Assembly (NCBI GenBank): GCA_963697675.1
Contig: CAVOOW010000001.1
Coordinates: 1 to 64,000 of the forward strand
Origin: CAVOOW01 sp963697675
Lineage (GTDB): Bacteria > Actinomycetota > Actinomycetes > JACCUZ01
Length of the DNA stretch: 64,000 nucleotides
Direction of reading: 5' to 3'
A model generated the notes under the pieces. That model was not told where the DNA came from. It saw only the letters and a list, made by a program, of their open reading frames with translations, and searched no databases. Position numbers and translations under genes: made by a program. Of this stretch, positions 45,101 to 53,593 are shown in pieces (the stretch's first letter is position 1; each line of letters begins with the position of its first letter).

Positions 45101-45396
45101 GTGCCGGTCGACCGGTCGCGGACGAAGAGGTCCGCTTGACCGTTGGTGTCATCCGCGACAAGCGTCGTGGAGTCCGAGCGGAACGACACGTAGCGGGCGT
45201 CGTTGCTCACGGTCACGGGGTTGATGCCGTACTGGCCAAGACTCGGCCCGGTCCCGTCGGCATTGACCGTAACCAGCGAGAAGGACTCCGCCTGGACAGC
45301 GGAGGCGGGCGACGCGGCGAAGGGCGTCAACACCGTCGCAGCGACCAGAGCGGCCGCTGTGGCAAGAACCGAGAGCCGGTTCACCGACGGCAACAT
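42199..45396 (-). CDS. Large secreted beta-propeller, FN3 and PxKF repeat protein
   Basis: A 1065-residue exported protein. The ATG at 45396 begins a signal peptide (VNRLSVLATAAALVAATVLT, cleavage near SPASAVQA). About residues 40-450 form a TolB-like propeller of PD40 blades, marked by repeated PRLSADGRHVAFLS, DTSADGRFVAFGG, RISDDGSVVAFIV, LSSDGNVVAFSA and SLSADGRFVGYTS. Cys-paired Ig-like modules follow (DWSAQDPQPSW, CDDVLSGVSSC), then an FN3 domain (PSAPEGVSAAAGDAKSTISW), another Ig-like module and a C-terminal PxKF-like domain. No anchor is visible. It is probably an extracellular binding or surface protein; partner unknown. Confidence 0.87.
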   Translation of the reverse strand: MLPSVNRLSVLATAAALVAATVLTPFAASPASAVQAESFSLVTVNADGTGPSLGQYGINPVTVSNDARYVSFRSDSTTLVADDTNGQADLFVRDRSTGTTVRANITDAGAVDSGGSYMPRLSADGRHVAFLSYSAMVAADTNTNTNTSGAVDPNRNVDAYIRDLDSGVTEQVSVGPAGQQGNSSAGGGVDTSADGRFVAFGGDSSNWGVVANYGAIWLRDRQANTTTLIQAGSSTFGSVGGARISDDGSVVAFIVGTPEGRNALYAYDRASARLERIDIKTDGSPAGAYHLSSYDLSSDGNVVAFSADDSLVDDDTNGSNYDDAYVRDRAAGTTRLASVSSTGVQDPSPASDISLSADGRFVGYTSWHNIGTPGWDAGTDVYVHDVLYGSLWHVGVDGYGVNSAAGGALGGSGLQIVVNAAGNSSPDLTGSQELYVASRSADTVPPTVYGSPRTAPSAAGWFAGPVTIDWSAQDPQPSWGPAGTPAPTTASDEGVNTYTSSPSCDLAGNCATGNIQLSIDLTDPTLSLRTPADGTTFSLGAVVTADYSCDDVLSGVSSCTGTVPSGDRIDTSTVGPHPFTVTGTDAAGNDASAVATYTITGNVPSAPEGVSAAAGDAKSTISWTVPTDTGGSPITSYTVTAAPGGATTNVDSSQTTATMSGLGNGTAYTFRVAATNDSGTGPQSPGSNTVTPVAGASAPVTVSAYVDPAAGGRVTTDPDGTGPTSTSPLTTSVTVPSGSTGDSVTIAQTASTEAAPATYSFLGQQVDITAPVATASRPLVIAFRIDPSLMAGHTFADFTLSRAEGTESSAVIADCTNPGAGIAAPNPCVVRSFATDGSGDLLLTAYTSQASHWNIAAHGAADMTAPTVTVSSPVAGTAYLFGRSVPVTYSCADESGGSGVASCTGVIAAAGGTRSVPATGATVNTTLVGSQTLTVTAVDKVGNQRSTTKAYTVVYAFAGYFAPVSSTGTTAVKAGSAASLPFSLGGDRGLSIRAPSFPVSYPVNCSTRARTGVNVTTTGTLSYVRSSGRYTYKWTTAKSWAGTCRTFVLTLKDGTSHPATFAFKR
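44955..44978. repeat. Hexamer microsatellite (TGGTGT x4)
   Basis: Four perfect tandem copies of TGGTGT lie inside the propeller gene and encode Thr-Asn repeats (DTNTNTNT). Being six bases long, copy-number change would lengthen the loop without shifting the frame. Confidence 0.8.
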
Positions 45397-46108
45397 GGGG
45401 CGGACCTGCGGGGGCCGAGATGCGTTATGGAGCATTGCGTCAACGTAGTGGCGGCGATAGGCAGCGTTCACGTAATCGCAAAACTGGATGTCTCAGAAGG
45501 CCGGAAGTGTGGAATGGCCCATTCCGTGCCAGATATCGGAGTGTTGGCATCCCCCGACAGATTCCTCAGTGACGGCAAGCACACGTCGACCAGACCGGCG
45601 GACGGATATCTGCCACAGCGAAGACACCCGCGCTGCCCACAGCCGTGTAGAAGCCGCGACACCACTGGCGGGCCCCCGGCCACGGCCAGATCGCGGTCAG
45701 GGTTGGCCGGCAAGTTGTCTACGTCAACGACAGGGCGGCTCTCACTCGTTTATGGACGCCTGGAGCCGCTCGGAGGAACTGGCGCCCGCGCGTCCCAGTG
45801 ATCGCGTCCACGCCTGGGGACGCGATCTTGTTCGATCGCACGCCATGCCGAGGCTGGGACCTGGCCCGCAATGATCAGATGCCAGGTCTGAGTTCGTCGC
45901 ATGCGGTGGCCAACCGGAGCAGCGGCCCGAGCTCAGCGCCTAGCGATGGTGGACTTGCCGATCCCTGGCGGGCCAGTTTGGGTGGATGAGGCGCGTCATG
46001 ACAGCACGTTAGCGTCGTCGTACACGCCCGTTCATCGGCTATGACCGCTCGGATCGCGGCATAGAGCACCTTGGGCGCGGGTGCATCACTGGTCGCGTCA
46101 GGTTGCGA
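45397..46108. other. Long gap with a kinase relic
   Basis: Apart from the P-loop scrap at 45933-45999 no coding sequence is convincing here. The 75 codons upstream of the propeller protein's ATG remain open but lack a ribosome site. The rest has poor codon bias in all frames, suggesting decayed sequence plus the promoter of the propeller gene. Confidence 0.4.
45933..45999 (-). pseudogene. Relic of a P-loop kinase
   Basis: ATG at 45999 begins MTRLIHPN; one frame on, GPPGIGKSTIARR forms a textbook Walker A motif and ends at a TGA (45933-45935). One extra T after the Asn codon separates the two parts. Nothing recognisable follows, so only the first 20 codons of a nucleotide-kinase-like gene survive. 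Confidence 0.45.
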
Positions 46109-46941
46109 TTAACGGAACTGGAGGCTGAGTCGAATGCACTCGTCAAGAAATGACTCGAAGGCGGCTTGGTCGTGGGTCGGCGCGACGATGGCACAGCGTG
46201 TCACTCCGTGCTCAGCGCACACGGCGAGAAGCCGCTCATCGATCTCGAACATGCACGCGGTCACCTCGACCCGGGGTCTCCCCACTTCATGGCATGCCAG
46301 CGTCAAGTCCGCGAGCGCCCTCTCGAACTCGGCCTTGTCCGCGATGATTGCTAGCCACCCGTCACCAAGTTCGGCCGTCATCCGCAGAAGGCGAGGCCCG
46401 AATCCCCCGACCAGGATCGGCGGATGGGGGACTTGGGCCGGTTTCGGCCACATCCAGATCGGATCGAAGTCCACGTACTCGCCGTGGAATTCGGCCTCCT
46501 CGTGGGTCCAGATCTCCTTCATGGCCAACAAGTGCTCGCGCAGGATGTCCCAACGCTGCGGGGGATTCACCCCGTGATTGCGCATCTCCTCTTCAAGCCA
46601 GCCGGCGGCGACGCCAAACAAGAAGCGGCCACCGCAATATGGTCGAGCGTGGCGACTTGCTTGGCTAGGACGATCGGGTCGCGTTGAGGGACCACACACG
46701 CCGCCGTGCCCAGCTTCAACCGTGAGGTCACAGCGGCGGCGGCCCCTAAGGCGACAACGTGATCCAGCAGTCGCGGATCGCGGGCATGGTAGGGGTCGCC
46801 AAGCAGGTCGCGTCGGACGACCGGCACATGCGTGTGCTCCGGTATGAACAGGGACTCGAGGCCAGCTTGCTCCACCATCTGGGCCAGGTCACCGATGGCC
46901 AGGTCCAAGTCAGATAACCAAGCCACAACACCGAGGTCCAT
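46109..46941 (-). pseudogene. F420-type LLM class oxidoreductase, frameshifted
   Basis: The first frame starts MDLGVVAWLSDLDLAIGDLA and continues with LESLFIPEHTHVPVVRRDLL, AAAVTSRLKLGTAACVVPQR and DPIVLAKQVATLDH, the usual luciferase-like monooxygenase order. The second frame takes over near 46635 with GGRFLFGVAAGWLEEEMRNH, WTHEEAEFHGEYVDFDPIWM, WPKPAQVPHPPILVGGFGPR and LLRMTAELGDGWL. Adding one base rejoins them into about 277 residues. The motif order matches the F420-dependent subgroup common in actinobacteria. All conserved parts remain, so the gene may be intact in the organism. Confidence 0.78.
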
Positions 46942-47244
46942 CGCAGGCACCCGACGACCCTATCTGGCCAGCGTCATTCGCAACCTCTCATCGGCTATGA
47001 GCGTGAGTTCGTCACGCGGACGAGGGCCGTTCTCGGGTAGCAGGGTCAGCCACACATCTGCTTCTGGGTAAGCTCGTTGAGAATCCCATTAGCGAACCTT
47101 CAAGATCGCCGCCCGAAAATGTCCAGTTTGCTGCTTGAGGCGCTCACGTTGCTGGTAGGCGCCGTGAGTCGTTTCGGACGCCATCGAAGGAAAATCCCGC
47201 GCAAAGGTCGTTGGCTCGGGCGTCGTTCGGAGCAGTGGTCGGCC
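46942..47244. other. Gap without a convincing gene
   Basis: Nothing with a known domain or ribosome site is seen in these 303 bases. The lower-GC patch around 47060-47140 differs from the neighbouring genes and may contain the promoter of the leftward LLM oxidoreductase and the end of the ABC operon transcript. Confidence 0.4.
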
Positions 47245-48012
47245 CTAGAGGACTGCGTCGAGGAACTGCCTGGTTTCCGCGCGCTGGGTGCGCGTGAAGA
47301 TCTCCTCGGGTGTGCCCTGTTCGAGCAGCTGACCTTCGTGGAAGAAGCACATACGGTTGGCCACTTCCCGCGCGAAACCCATCTCGTGGGTGACGACGAG
47401 CATGGTCATCCGCGCCGAGGCGAGGTCACGCATGACGCCCAGCACTTCGCCGATCAGTTCCGGGTCCAGAGCGGAGGTCGGCTCGTCGAACAGCATGACC
47501 TCCGGGTCCATCGCGAGGGCACGTGCGATGGCGACACGTTGCTGCTGACCGCCGGAGAGACGGATGGGGTGCACGTCGGCCTTGTCCGCGAGCCCGACGC
47601 GGTCGAGCAGCTCGAGAGCCTGAGTGCGGGCCTCCACCTTGGACAGTCCCTTGACCGTGACCGGTGCCTCCATGACGTTCTCGACGACCGTGAGCTGCGG
47701 GAAGAGGTTGAACTGCTGGAACACCATGCCGGCACGCAGCCGCAGCTGACGGATCTCCTCACGCTTTCGCTTGGTGCGATGCCCGCCCGTCAGGGCCAGT
47801 CCGGCCACCTCGATGGTGCCCTCGGTGGGATCCTCGAGGAAGTTGATGCAGCGCAGCAGTGTGCTCTTGCCGGAGCCCGACCGTCCGAAGATGACGATGA
47901 CCTCACTGCGTTGGACGTCCAGGTCGACCTCGCGCAGAACCTCCAATTCGCCGAACGACTTGCACAGACCTCTGACTTTGATGACTGGAGGCGTGGTGGC
48001 GGCCTGGCTCAT
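47245..48012 (-). CDS. Polar amino acid ABC transporter ATP-binding protein
   Basis: A 255-residue ATPase with Walker A GRSGSGKST, Q-loop in MVFQQFNLFPQLTVVEN, signature LSGGQQQR, Walker B VMLFDEPTSALDP and the switch His in LVVTHEMGFAREVANR. The FDEPTSALDPELIGEVL and THEMGFAREVA wording is typical of GlnQ/HisP-type importers for polar amino acids. Its ATG overlaps the stop of the permease gene by four bases. It energises uptake through the permease at 48009 with the binding protein at 48990. Confidence 0.93.
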   Translation of the reverse strand: MSQAATTPPVIKVRGLCKSFGELEVLREVDLDVQRSEVIVIFGRSGSGKSTLLRCINFLEDPTEGTIEVAGLALTGGHRTKRKREEIRQLRLRAGMVFQQFNLFPQLTVVENVMEAPVTVKGLSKVEARTQALELLDRVGLADKADVHPIRLSGGQQQRVAIARALAMDPEVMLFDEPTSALDPELIGEVLGVMRDLASARMTMLVVTHEMGFAREVANRMCFFHEGQLLEQGTPEEIFTRTQRAETRQFLDAVL

Positions 48013-48962
48013 GAGGTGTCTTTTGGATCGGGACCGGGACCGGGAGCAACGGGCAGCGAGGGGGTGCTACTGCCTTGGCCGGCGGTGGCCTTGGCCATGG
48101 CGGCAGAAGTCGATGCAGATGTACGGACGTAACCCTTGCTCAGCTTCTTCTCCAGGCGCCCCTGGAAATAGGTGAAGATGCCGGTCAAGGCCCAGTAGAT
48201 CAGCGCTGCGAGGATCAGCGCCTCGAGGTTCTTGAAGTCGCTCTTGCCGACCAAGCTTGCGCGGCGGAAGACCTCGGCCCGCTCCGCCGCGACTCCGAGG
48301 AAGCTGACCAGAGCAGTGTCCTTGAGCATCGCGATGAACTCGTTGCCCGTCGGTGGGATCACGATGCGGAATGCCTGGGGCAAGATCACTCGCCGCATCG
48401 TGTGGCGGTAGGTCATACCCAGGGCCTCGGCGGCCTCGTACTGGCCGTGCGGCACGGCCTGGATGCCGGCCCGGAAGATCTCGGTGAGGTAGGCGCCGTA
48501 GTTGAGCCCGAGCCCGATGACTCCTGCCTGGAACGCGGACAGAGTCGCGAGGTCGGTAAGGCGCGCGTTTCCCAGGCCGGCGGCGATCTGCGGCAGCGCC
48601 AGGTAGACCAGGAACAGCTGCACGATGAGCGGCGTCCCGCGGAAGAAAGAGGTGTAGAAGCCAGCTACCCCGTAGAGGACCGGGTTCTTCGAGATCCTGC
48701 ACAGCGCACCGATCAGGGCACAGATGCAGGCGAGCACGATCGCCGCGACTGCCAGCAGCAAGGTGAACTTCAGGCCACCAAGGACGAACCGGGCGTTGTC
48801 GAGCATCCACTTCGCGTCGAACTTCGCCAGCGTGAAGAACGCGATCAACAGGGCGAAGATGACCAGCCACACCATCAGGGACTTCAACCGGAACGGAACG
48901 CGCGCACTGGCCAGCTGGAGTCGCTCGTAGCGTCCGACCGGACGGGCGCCGGTGGTCGTCAC
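48009..48962 (-). CDS. Polar amino acid ABC transporter permease
   Basis: A 317-residue HisM/GlnP-type permease. An N-terminal extension with one helix (SLMVWLVIFALLIAFFTLAK) precedes the core of five helices. The family signature FFRGTPLIVQLFLVYLALPQ is present, and the ATPase-contact EAA loop reads YEAAEALGMTYRHTMRRVIL followed by PQAFRIVIPPTGNEFIAMLK. The last 45 residues form a Ser/Pro/Ala-rich cytoplasmic tail not usual for the family. It sits between binding protein and ATPase on one strand, completing the importer. Confidence 0.92.
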   Translation of the reverse strand: MTTTGARPVGRYERLQLASARVPFRLKSLMVWLVIFALLIAFFTLAKFDAKWMLDNARFVLGGLKFTLLLAVAAIVLACICALIGALCRISKNPVLYGVAGFYTSFFRGTPLIVQLFLVYLALPQIAAGLGNARLTDLATLSAFQAGVIGLGLNYGAYLTEIFRAGIQAVPHGQYEAAEALGMTYRHTMRRVILPQAFRIVIPPTGNEFIAMLKDTALVSFLGVAAERAEVFRRASLVGKSDFKNLEALILAALIYWALTGIFTYFQGRLEKKLSKGYVRTSASTSAAMAKATAGQGSSTPSLPVAPGPGPDPKDTS

Positions 48963-48989
48963 CGGTTCACTCTGGCTCGCCGACCTGTG

Positions 48990-49925
48990 CTACTTCTGCA
49001 CGGTGTAGTCGGTGCCGTCGTACCACTTCTTCGACATCGCGGTCAGCGTCCCGTCCGTGTGCATTTTCTCGACGATCTTGCTGACAGCTGCGGTCAAGGC
49101 AGCGCTGTCGGCCTTCTTGTCGAACGCGACGGCAAGCGGCTCGTAGAACAGCGGGTCACCCACGAGTTTGATGGGGGCGCCCTTGTCGATCGCGCCCTGC
49201 AGCGTGGTGAGCGACGACATGGCGGCGTCGAGGCGGTCCCCGTCGCCGAGAGCCAGGTCCTGGATCGCCGTGCTATCGGTGTCGTAGCCGGAGAACTTGA
49301 CGTCCTCGACGACGAAGTTGAAGGTGTAGCCCGGGATCGCGAGGGTCTTCTTCAGGTAGGCCTCGTAGGTGCACGACGAGCAGGCACCGACCTTCTTGCC
49401 ATCCAGGTCAGTGGTCAGATCCTTGATCGTCGTGTTGGCCTTGTTCACCGCGATCGACGCCGGGGTGTAGTAGTAGGCCGGGGTGAAATTGAGGACCTTG
49501 CTCCGATCCTCAGTGACGGTCATCGACCCGACCGACATGTCCCAGCGGCCGTTCCAGCCGCCGGCCGTGATCACGTCCCACGAGGGAGCGATCCACTCGG
49601 TCTTCACCCCGAGGCCCTTCGCGATCTCCTTGGCCACGTCGATGTCGAAGCCCTCGTACTCGTTGGTGTCCTTGTTCAACTTGGACTGCGGCGGGTAAGC
49701 CGGGTCGGTCGACACCATGATCGACCCCTTCTTGCACACGGCTGCGAGTTCGTCGGTGCCGGCGGGGTCGATGCCCGCGCACACCGTTGCAGACGCGGTC
49801 GACGCAGTCGTCGACTTGGTGGGACCAGCCGATTTTGCGTCGCTCCCTCCGCTGGATCCGCACGCAGCGAGCGCGAGGACCGCGGCGCTCAATCCGATGG
49901 TGGCTGTGAGACGGGTTCGGCGCAT
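48990..49925 (-). CDS. Polar amino acid ABC transporter substrate-binding lipoprotein
   Basis: A 311-residue lipoprotein starting at ATG 49925 (GGAG six bases ahead; an ATG 12 bases upstream lacks a site). The signal peptide ends in LALAACGSS, a lipobox. The type 3 periplasmic-binding fold follows: IMVSTDPAYPPQSKLNKDTN, YEGFDIDVAKEIAKGLGVKT, WDMSVGSMTVTEDRSKVLNF and LDGKKVGACSSCTYEAYLKK. Two extra Cys pairs may form disulfides. It captures an amino acid outside the membrane for the permease and ATPase encoded just downstream. The ligand cannot be predicted. Confidence 0.92.
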   Translation of the reverse strand: MRRTRLTATIGLSAAVLALAACGSSGGSDAKSAGPTKSTTASTASATVCAGIDPAGTDELAAVCKKGSIMVSTDPAYPPQSKLNKDTNEYEGFDIDVAKEIAKGLGVKTEWIAPSWDVITAGGWNGRWDMSVGSMTVTEDRSKVLNFTPAYYYTPASIAVNKANTTIKDLTTDLDGKKVGACSSCTYEAYLKKTLAIPGYTFNFVVEDVKFSGYDTDSTAIQDLALGDGDRLDAAMSSLTTLQGAIDKGAPIKLVGDPLFYEPLAVAFDKKADSAALTAAVSKIVEKMHTDGTLTAMSKKWYDGTDYTVQK

Positions 49926-50075
49926 CGCGAGCTCCATGATCGGCGAATCCAGTACGACCTGGCACGCAGGGTACTCATGACGGCCGACCCGCGGAGACGC
50001 GGCACGCGCGAATCGGAGCTATTCCGCAGACTTCGGAGCTCTGGACATCTTGCCCACATGCCAACGCCGGCCAAA

Positions 50076-50684
50076 TCAGCCGCTCTGAGGTTCTTCCCGT
50101 GCGCCCCGTCGGGCGATGTCCTCGGACGACGGCTGCCACTGCCGCCTGAGCAGCCCGTACACCCACGAGTCCGACACCTCGCCGTTGACGACGCAGTCCT
50201 CCCGGAGCGTCCCTTCACGCACGAATCCGAGCTTCTCCAGTACGCGAGCAGATGCCGCGTTGCGCGTGTCCGTCTCGGCCTGCACTCGATTGAGGTCGAG
50301 CGTGTCGAAGGCCCACTGCAGCAAGGAACGCGCGGCTTCCGTCGCGTAGCCGTGGCCCCAGGCCACCTGGTCGAGGCAGTAGCCCAACGACGCGCTGCGA
50401 TGGTCCGGGTTCCATCGGGTCAAACTGCACCAGCCGAGGAACGACGTGTCGGAGACACGCTCCATGGCCAACCGCGCGCCGCTGCCCTCCTCCGCCATCT
50501 GCCGGCTGGTCGTAAGGAAACGCTCGGCGCGCGCACGCTCGCTCCAGGGCGGTGCGTCCCAGTAGCGCAGCACGTGGGCGTTGCTGTGCAGCGCGAAGAG
50601 GGCTTCCGCATCCGCACCGGTGAAGGGCCGTAACCGCAAGCGAGCGGTGTGGAGCGTGGGGGTGGGCATGGACATGCGGGCCAT
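50076..50684 (-). CDS. GNAT family acetyltransferase (RimJ/RimL type)
   Basis: A 202-residue protein with TPTLHTARLRLRPFTGADAE at the start, then VLRYWDAPPWSERARAERFL, the sheet GYCLDQVAWGHGYATEAARS holding the acetyl-CoA loop, and RVQAETDTRNAASARVLEKL with GFVREGTLRE, the hallmark of RimJ/RimL-type proteins. These acetylate protein N-termini or small amines. Start at ATG 50684; another ATG nine bases on is possible. It lies upstream of the ABC operon on the same strand, 150 bases away, and is probably not part of it. Confidence 0.88.
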   Translation of the reverse strand: MARMSMPTPTLHTARLRLRPFTGADAEALFALHSNAHVLRYWDAPPWSERARAERFLTTSRQMAEEGSGARLAMERVSDTSFLGWCSLTRWNPDHRSASLGYCLDQVAWGHGYATEAARSLLQWAFDTLDLNRVQAETDTRNAASARVLEKLGFVREGTLREDCVVNGEVSDSWVYGLLRRQWQPSSEDIARRGAREEPQSG

Positions 50685-50751
50685 GGTGCCCTGTCACGAG
50701 GGCGCCGCCGCGACAGGACCGTCCGACGCTGCGGGGTCAGCTCATGGGCAC

Positions 50752-51318
50752 CTACTCGACGCTACCCGATGGCGGGTCGAGGGCCGTTGGCCAACGGCTG
50801 ACCGTCCAGGCTTCCCAGGACGCGAAGTCCGCTGGAAGACGGCCCGGTTCAGGGCTGAGCAACTCCGTCTCATCAGGCTCCTGGAACTGGCTGCGCCACT
50901 GCGCAAGGTCGGCTTCGGTCATGACGAATGTCGTGCCCGGAGCGGTCGCGAAGCGTTGATTGACTCTTCGCATCTGTTCGTCGGGGTCGATCGGCGTGTA
51001 CACGAGTACGCACTGTGCGCCGACCTTCGACGCCAAGTACTTCAGCGCTGATCGCTCGTCCCTTCCCCAGACGCCAAAATCGAGCACGACGTTGATCCCG
51101 GACTCCAAGGCCCGCATCGCGAGCCAGATGAACCGCCCCTCCAGAACGTCGCGCTTTCCATGCGCGTCGTTGTGGTTGAAGAGTGGGATCATCCAGTCGT
51201 CGGGAGTGAGTCGTATGGCGCCAAACTCTTCGGCCAACTCCTTGGCCCGGGTCGTCTTGCCGGAACCCGGCAGCCCGATGGTCACGAAGAGTTTGCTGCG
51301 ATGGCTCAGCCGATCCAT
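50752..51318 (-). CDS. AAA-type P-loop kinase
   Basis: A 188-residue kinase starting at ATG 51318. It has Walker A in LFVTIGLPGSGKTTRAKELA, a substrate strand IRLTPDDWMIPLFNHNDAHG, then INVVLDFGVWGRDERSALKY and CVLVYTPIDPDEQMRRVNQR, the lid with Arg residues. The LDFGVWGRDER segment matches a family of small ATP-dependent kinases related to chloramphenicol phosphotransferase and zeta-toxin-like proteins. The substrate is unknown. It is divergent from a second P-loop protein at 51414 across an 11-base palindrome. Confidence 0.8.
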   Translation of the reverse strand: MDRLSHRSKLFVTIGLPGSGKTTRAKELAEEFGAIRLTPDDWMIPLFNHNDAHGKRDVLEGRFIWLAMRALESGINVVLDFGVWGRDERSALKYLASKVGAQCVLVYTPIDPDEQMRRVNQRFATAPGTTFVMTEADLAQWRSQFQEPDETELLSPEPGRLPADFASWEAWTVSRWPTALDPPSGSVE

Positions 51319-51396
51319 CGCCCAATCATGTCGCGTGGACGGCGCGCCGCTATGCCGGGTCAGCGCAGAAAAGATCGCGCCTCCAAAGGACGACAT

Positions 51397-51407
51397 CACC
51401 TAAGGTG
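51397..51407. promoter_or_regulatory. Palindrome overlapping a ribosome binding site
   Basis: CACCT-A-AGGTG is perfect. Its right half AAGGTG is the ribosome site seven bases before GTG 51414. In RNA the arms are too close to pair within one molecule, so it reads more like a DNA operator placed on the start region. Confidence 0.35.
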
Positions 51408-51413
51408 CGCCCT

Positions 51414-52004
51414 GTGGTTGACCGCTACCAGACCTGCGTCGTATTCCTGCTCGGATATCCCGGTGTCGGGAAGCGCACAGTCGGGGCGCAGTTGACCGCT
51501 TTGCTCGATGGGGTTCTGGTGGACAACCAGCTCATCAACCTCCCGCTTCTGACGTTGTTCAAGTGGGACGGGAAGTTCCCCATTCCGATGGAGATCTGGG
51601 ACCGCGTTGTACCGATACGCAACGCAGTTCTTGGGACCATCGAGGATCTGGCGCCCCAGTCGAACAGCTACGTGTTCACCAACGTTCTCAAGGACGATGA
51701 GGCTGGTGCCAGCGAGTACGTCAACCTCCGATCGCTTGCCCAGCGTCGCGGCTCATTGTTCCTGTCGGTCATGCTCGACTGCGATGTCGATGAACAGGTT
51801 CGCCGGATCGACAATCCCGACCGGATCGCCCGACTGAAGGGGTCGGACCCGGAGGGGTATCGACGGCATAGACAACACACGACGCTGTTTCAGCCGCCGC
51901 CTGAAGAGCTGGTGCACCTCGACACCACCGAAATCGATGCCCGACAGAATGCCGAGACGATCTACGCGACGCTGATCCGTCGCGGCCTCGAACGAGCCGA
52001 GTAG
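51414..52004 (+). CDS. P-loop NTPase/zeta-toxin-like kinase
   Basis: A 196-residue protein with GTG start and AAGGTG seven bases ahead. Walker A is GYPGVGKRT, with Arg after Lys in place of the more usual Ser or Thr. DGVLVDNQLINLPLLTLFKW follows, then SYVFTNVLKDDEAGASEYVN, LFLSVMLDCDVDEQVRRIDN and the lid residues PDRIARLKGSDPEGYRRHRQ. The order fits a shikimate-kinase- or zeta-like NTPase. No antitoxin gene lies beside it, so a toxin role is not supported. It is divergent from the other kinase. Confidence 0.78.
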   Translation: MVDRYQTCVVFLLGYPGVGKRTVGAQLTALLDGVLVDNQLINLPLLTLFKWDGKFPIPMEIWDRVVPIRNAVLGTIEDLAPQSNSYVFTNVLKDDEAGASEYVNLRSLAQRRGSLFLSVMLDCDVDEQVRRIDNPDRIARLKGSDPEGYRRHRQHTTLFQPPPEELVHLDTTEIDARQNAETIYATLIRRGLERAE

Positions 52005-52051
52005 TGCACAACGCGCCGACTTCCTGACCACCACGTGCTAGCTCCCGGCGT

Positions 52052-52705
52052 TCAGTGCGTCGGGCGTACTAGACCGGTCTCGTACGCGAGGACGATGGCC
52101 TGCGCCCTGCTGGACACGGCGAGCTTCGCAAGGATCCGGTTGACATGAGTTTTCACAGTGGCCTGGCTGACGGTGAGGTCCTGGCCGATCTCGTCGTTGG
52201 AGCGGCCGTGGGCGATCAGTATGAGCACTTCCCGTTCGCGGTCCGTCAGCGCCGGTAGCGGGCTGACCCGCAGTTGGGCTGGGGGCGGGCCTCCGACGTA
52301 CTCCGCGATCAGCCGTCGGGTCAACACGGGGGCTAGCAGGGCCTCGCCGGCGGCGACTACCGAGATCGCTTCGACGAGCCGATCGATCGGTGAGGTCTTC
52401 AGGGTGAAACCCGCTGCGCCAGCCTTGAGCGCGGCGTAGACGTATTGATCGACGTCGTAGGTCGTGAGGATCAGCACCGGAGTGGTGTCACCGGACTCTG
52501 CCAGCGACCGGGTAGCGGAAATGCCGTCCATCAGGGGCATCCGGATGTCCATCACGAGGACGTCGGGCCGGTGCTCGCGGGTCGCCTCGATGGCTTGGCG
52601 ACCGTTCTCGGCCACCGCCAGGACGTCCACGCCTCGCGCTGTCAGCAATGTGGCCAGGCCATCGCGCACCAACACTTCGTCGTCGGCCAGCACGACGCTG
52701 GTCAC
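52052..52705 (-). CDS. NarL/LuxR-type response regulator
   Basis: A 217-residue two-domain regulator. The receiver has the acidic pair in VVLADDEVLVRDGL, the phosphorylated Asp in VLVMDIRMPLMDGI, Thr in VLILTTYDVDQY and Lys in GFTLKTSPIDRLV. The C-terminal LuxR helix-turn-helix is LTDREREVLILIAHGRSNDE, then LTVSQATVKTHVNRILAKLA. The start is GTG and overlaps the kinase stop by four bases. It should be phosphorylated by that HisKA_3 kinase, whose N-terminus is missing here. Target genes are unknown. Confidence 0.92.
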   Translation of the reverse strand: MTSVVLADDEVLVRDGLATLLTARGVDVLAVAENGRQAIEATREHRPDVLVMDIRMPLMDGISATRSLAESGDTTPVLILTTYDVDQYVYAALKAGAAGFTLKTSPIDRLVEAISVVAAGEALLAPVLTRRLIAEYVGGPPPAQLRVSPLPALTDREREVLILIAHGRSNDEIGQDLTVSQATVKTHVNRILAKLAVSSRAQAIVLAYETGLVRPTH

Positions 52706-53590
52706 TGGGCCGACTCGCAGGGTAGTCGCGCGTGAAGTCTGAAGCCGCCGACGTCATCGGGCCCGTAGGAAAGGGTTCCCGAGAACAGGGCAACCCTTTC
52801 CTGCAGCCCTGTGAGGCCATTGCCGCTGACGTGTCCCTCAGGCAAGGCCAATCCCCGGGTATTCGTCACGCACACTTCGAGCTGGTCACCCTGACGGAGC
52901 ATCTGGATTTTGGCCTTTGCCCCCGCGGCGTACTTGAGCGCGTTCGTCAGGGCCTCCTGCACGATCCGGTAGACGGTGAGCTGGAGGGCCGGGGACAGAC
53001 CGGTCGTGTGTTCGATCTCGAGTGTCACTGGTAGACCTGCTCGGCTCACGTCCTCGGCGAGACTCCGGATGCTGCCCGCCAGGTCTGCCTGGATGTGATC
53101 GAACGGACCGATGTCATCGAGCATCGGCTCTTCGCGGATCAGCCGCACCAACCGCCCCACCTCACCGAGCGCGGAACGCCCGGCCGATTGGACCTCCTGA
53201 GCGGCGCGCTTCGCTGTTGCCGGGTCGCGCTCCGCGACATTCTCGGCGACGGCCGCCTGCACAACCATCAGGCTAAGAGAATGCGCGAGTACGTCGTGGA
53301 TCTCGCGGGCGAGCCGGTCCCGCACGGCGCGACTGGCGCGCTCCGCCGCCAGCGCATCCTCGACGCGGGCCCGTTCGGACTCTCGGGCCATCACGGCCGC
53401 ACGGTCCTCGGCGTTGCGCACGGTCAGCCCGAGCAGCCACGGCCCGATCGTGGCCGCGACGCCGAAGATCACGTCCGGGGAGAACTCCGTCAGGAGGTCG
53501 AGAATCCCCATCGCGCCAAGCAGCAACCCGACCACGACCAGCAGCCCGACGGGCAGTGCTGCGCGCGGCAGGTAGCGGCCCACACCGAAG
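52702..53590 (-). pseudogene. Sensor histidine kinase (HisKA_3), N-terminus missing
   Basis: The conserved part starts with two hydrophobic helices (RAALPVGLLVVVGLLLGAMG, IFGVAATIGPWLLGLTV), then a coiled linker, the H-box REIHDVLAHSLSLMVVQAAV and the ATPase domain VYRIVQEALTNALKYAAGAK with GLTGLQERVALFSG. The C-terminus overlaps the response regulator start. Toward the N-terminus the homology stops near 53590, where the DNA turns into the coding sequence of an oppositely oriented EAL gene; the open frame continues only as antisense of that gene. The first membrane helices and promoter are absent. Confidence 0.8.
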
Positions 53591-53593
53591 GAG

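Noticed and set aside
44527..45801. A 424-codon + strand frame
   Set aside because: It mirrors the signal peptide and propeller blades of the secreted protein; composition is Gly/Arg/Val-biased as expected for a shadow.
51414..52004. Zeta toxin of a toxin-antitoxin pair
   Set aside because: The P-loop is compatible, but no small antitoxin gene is adjacent and the partner gene is a kinase in the opposite direction.
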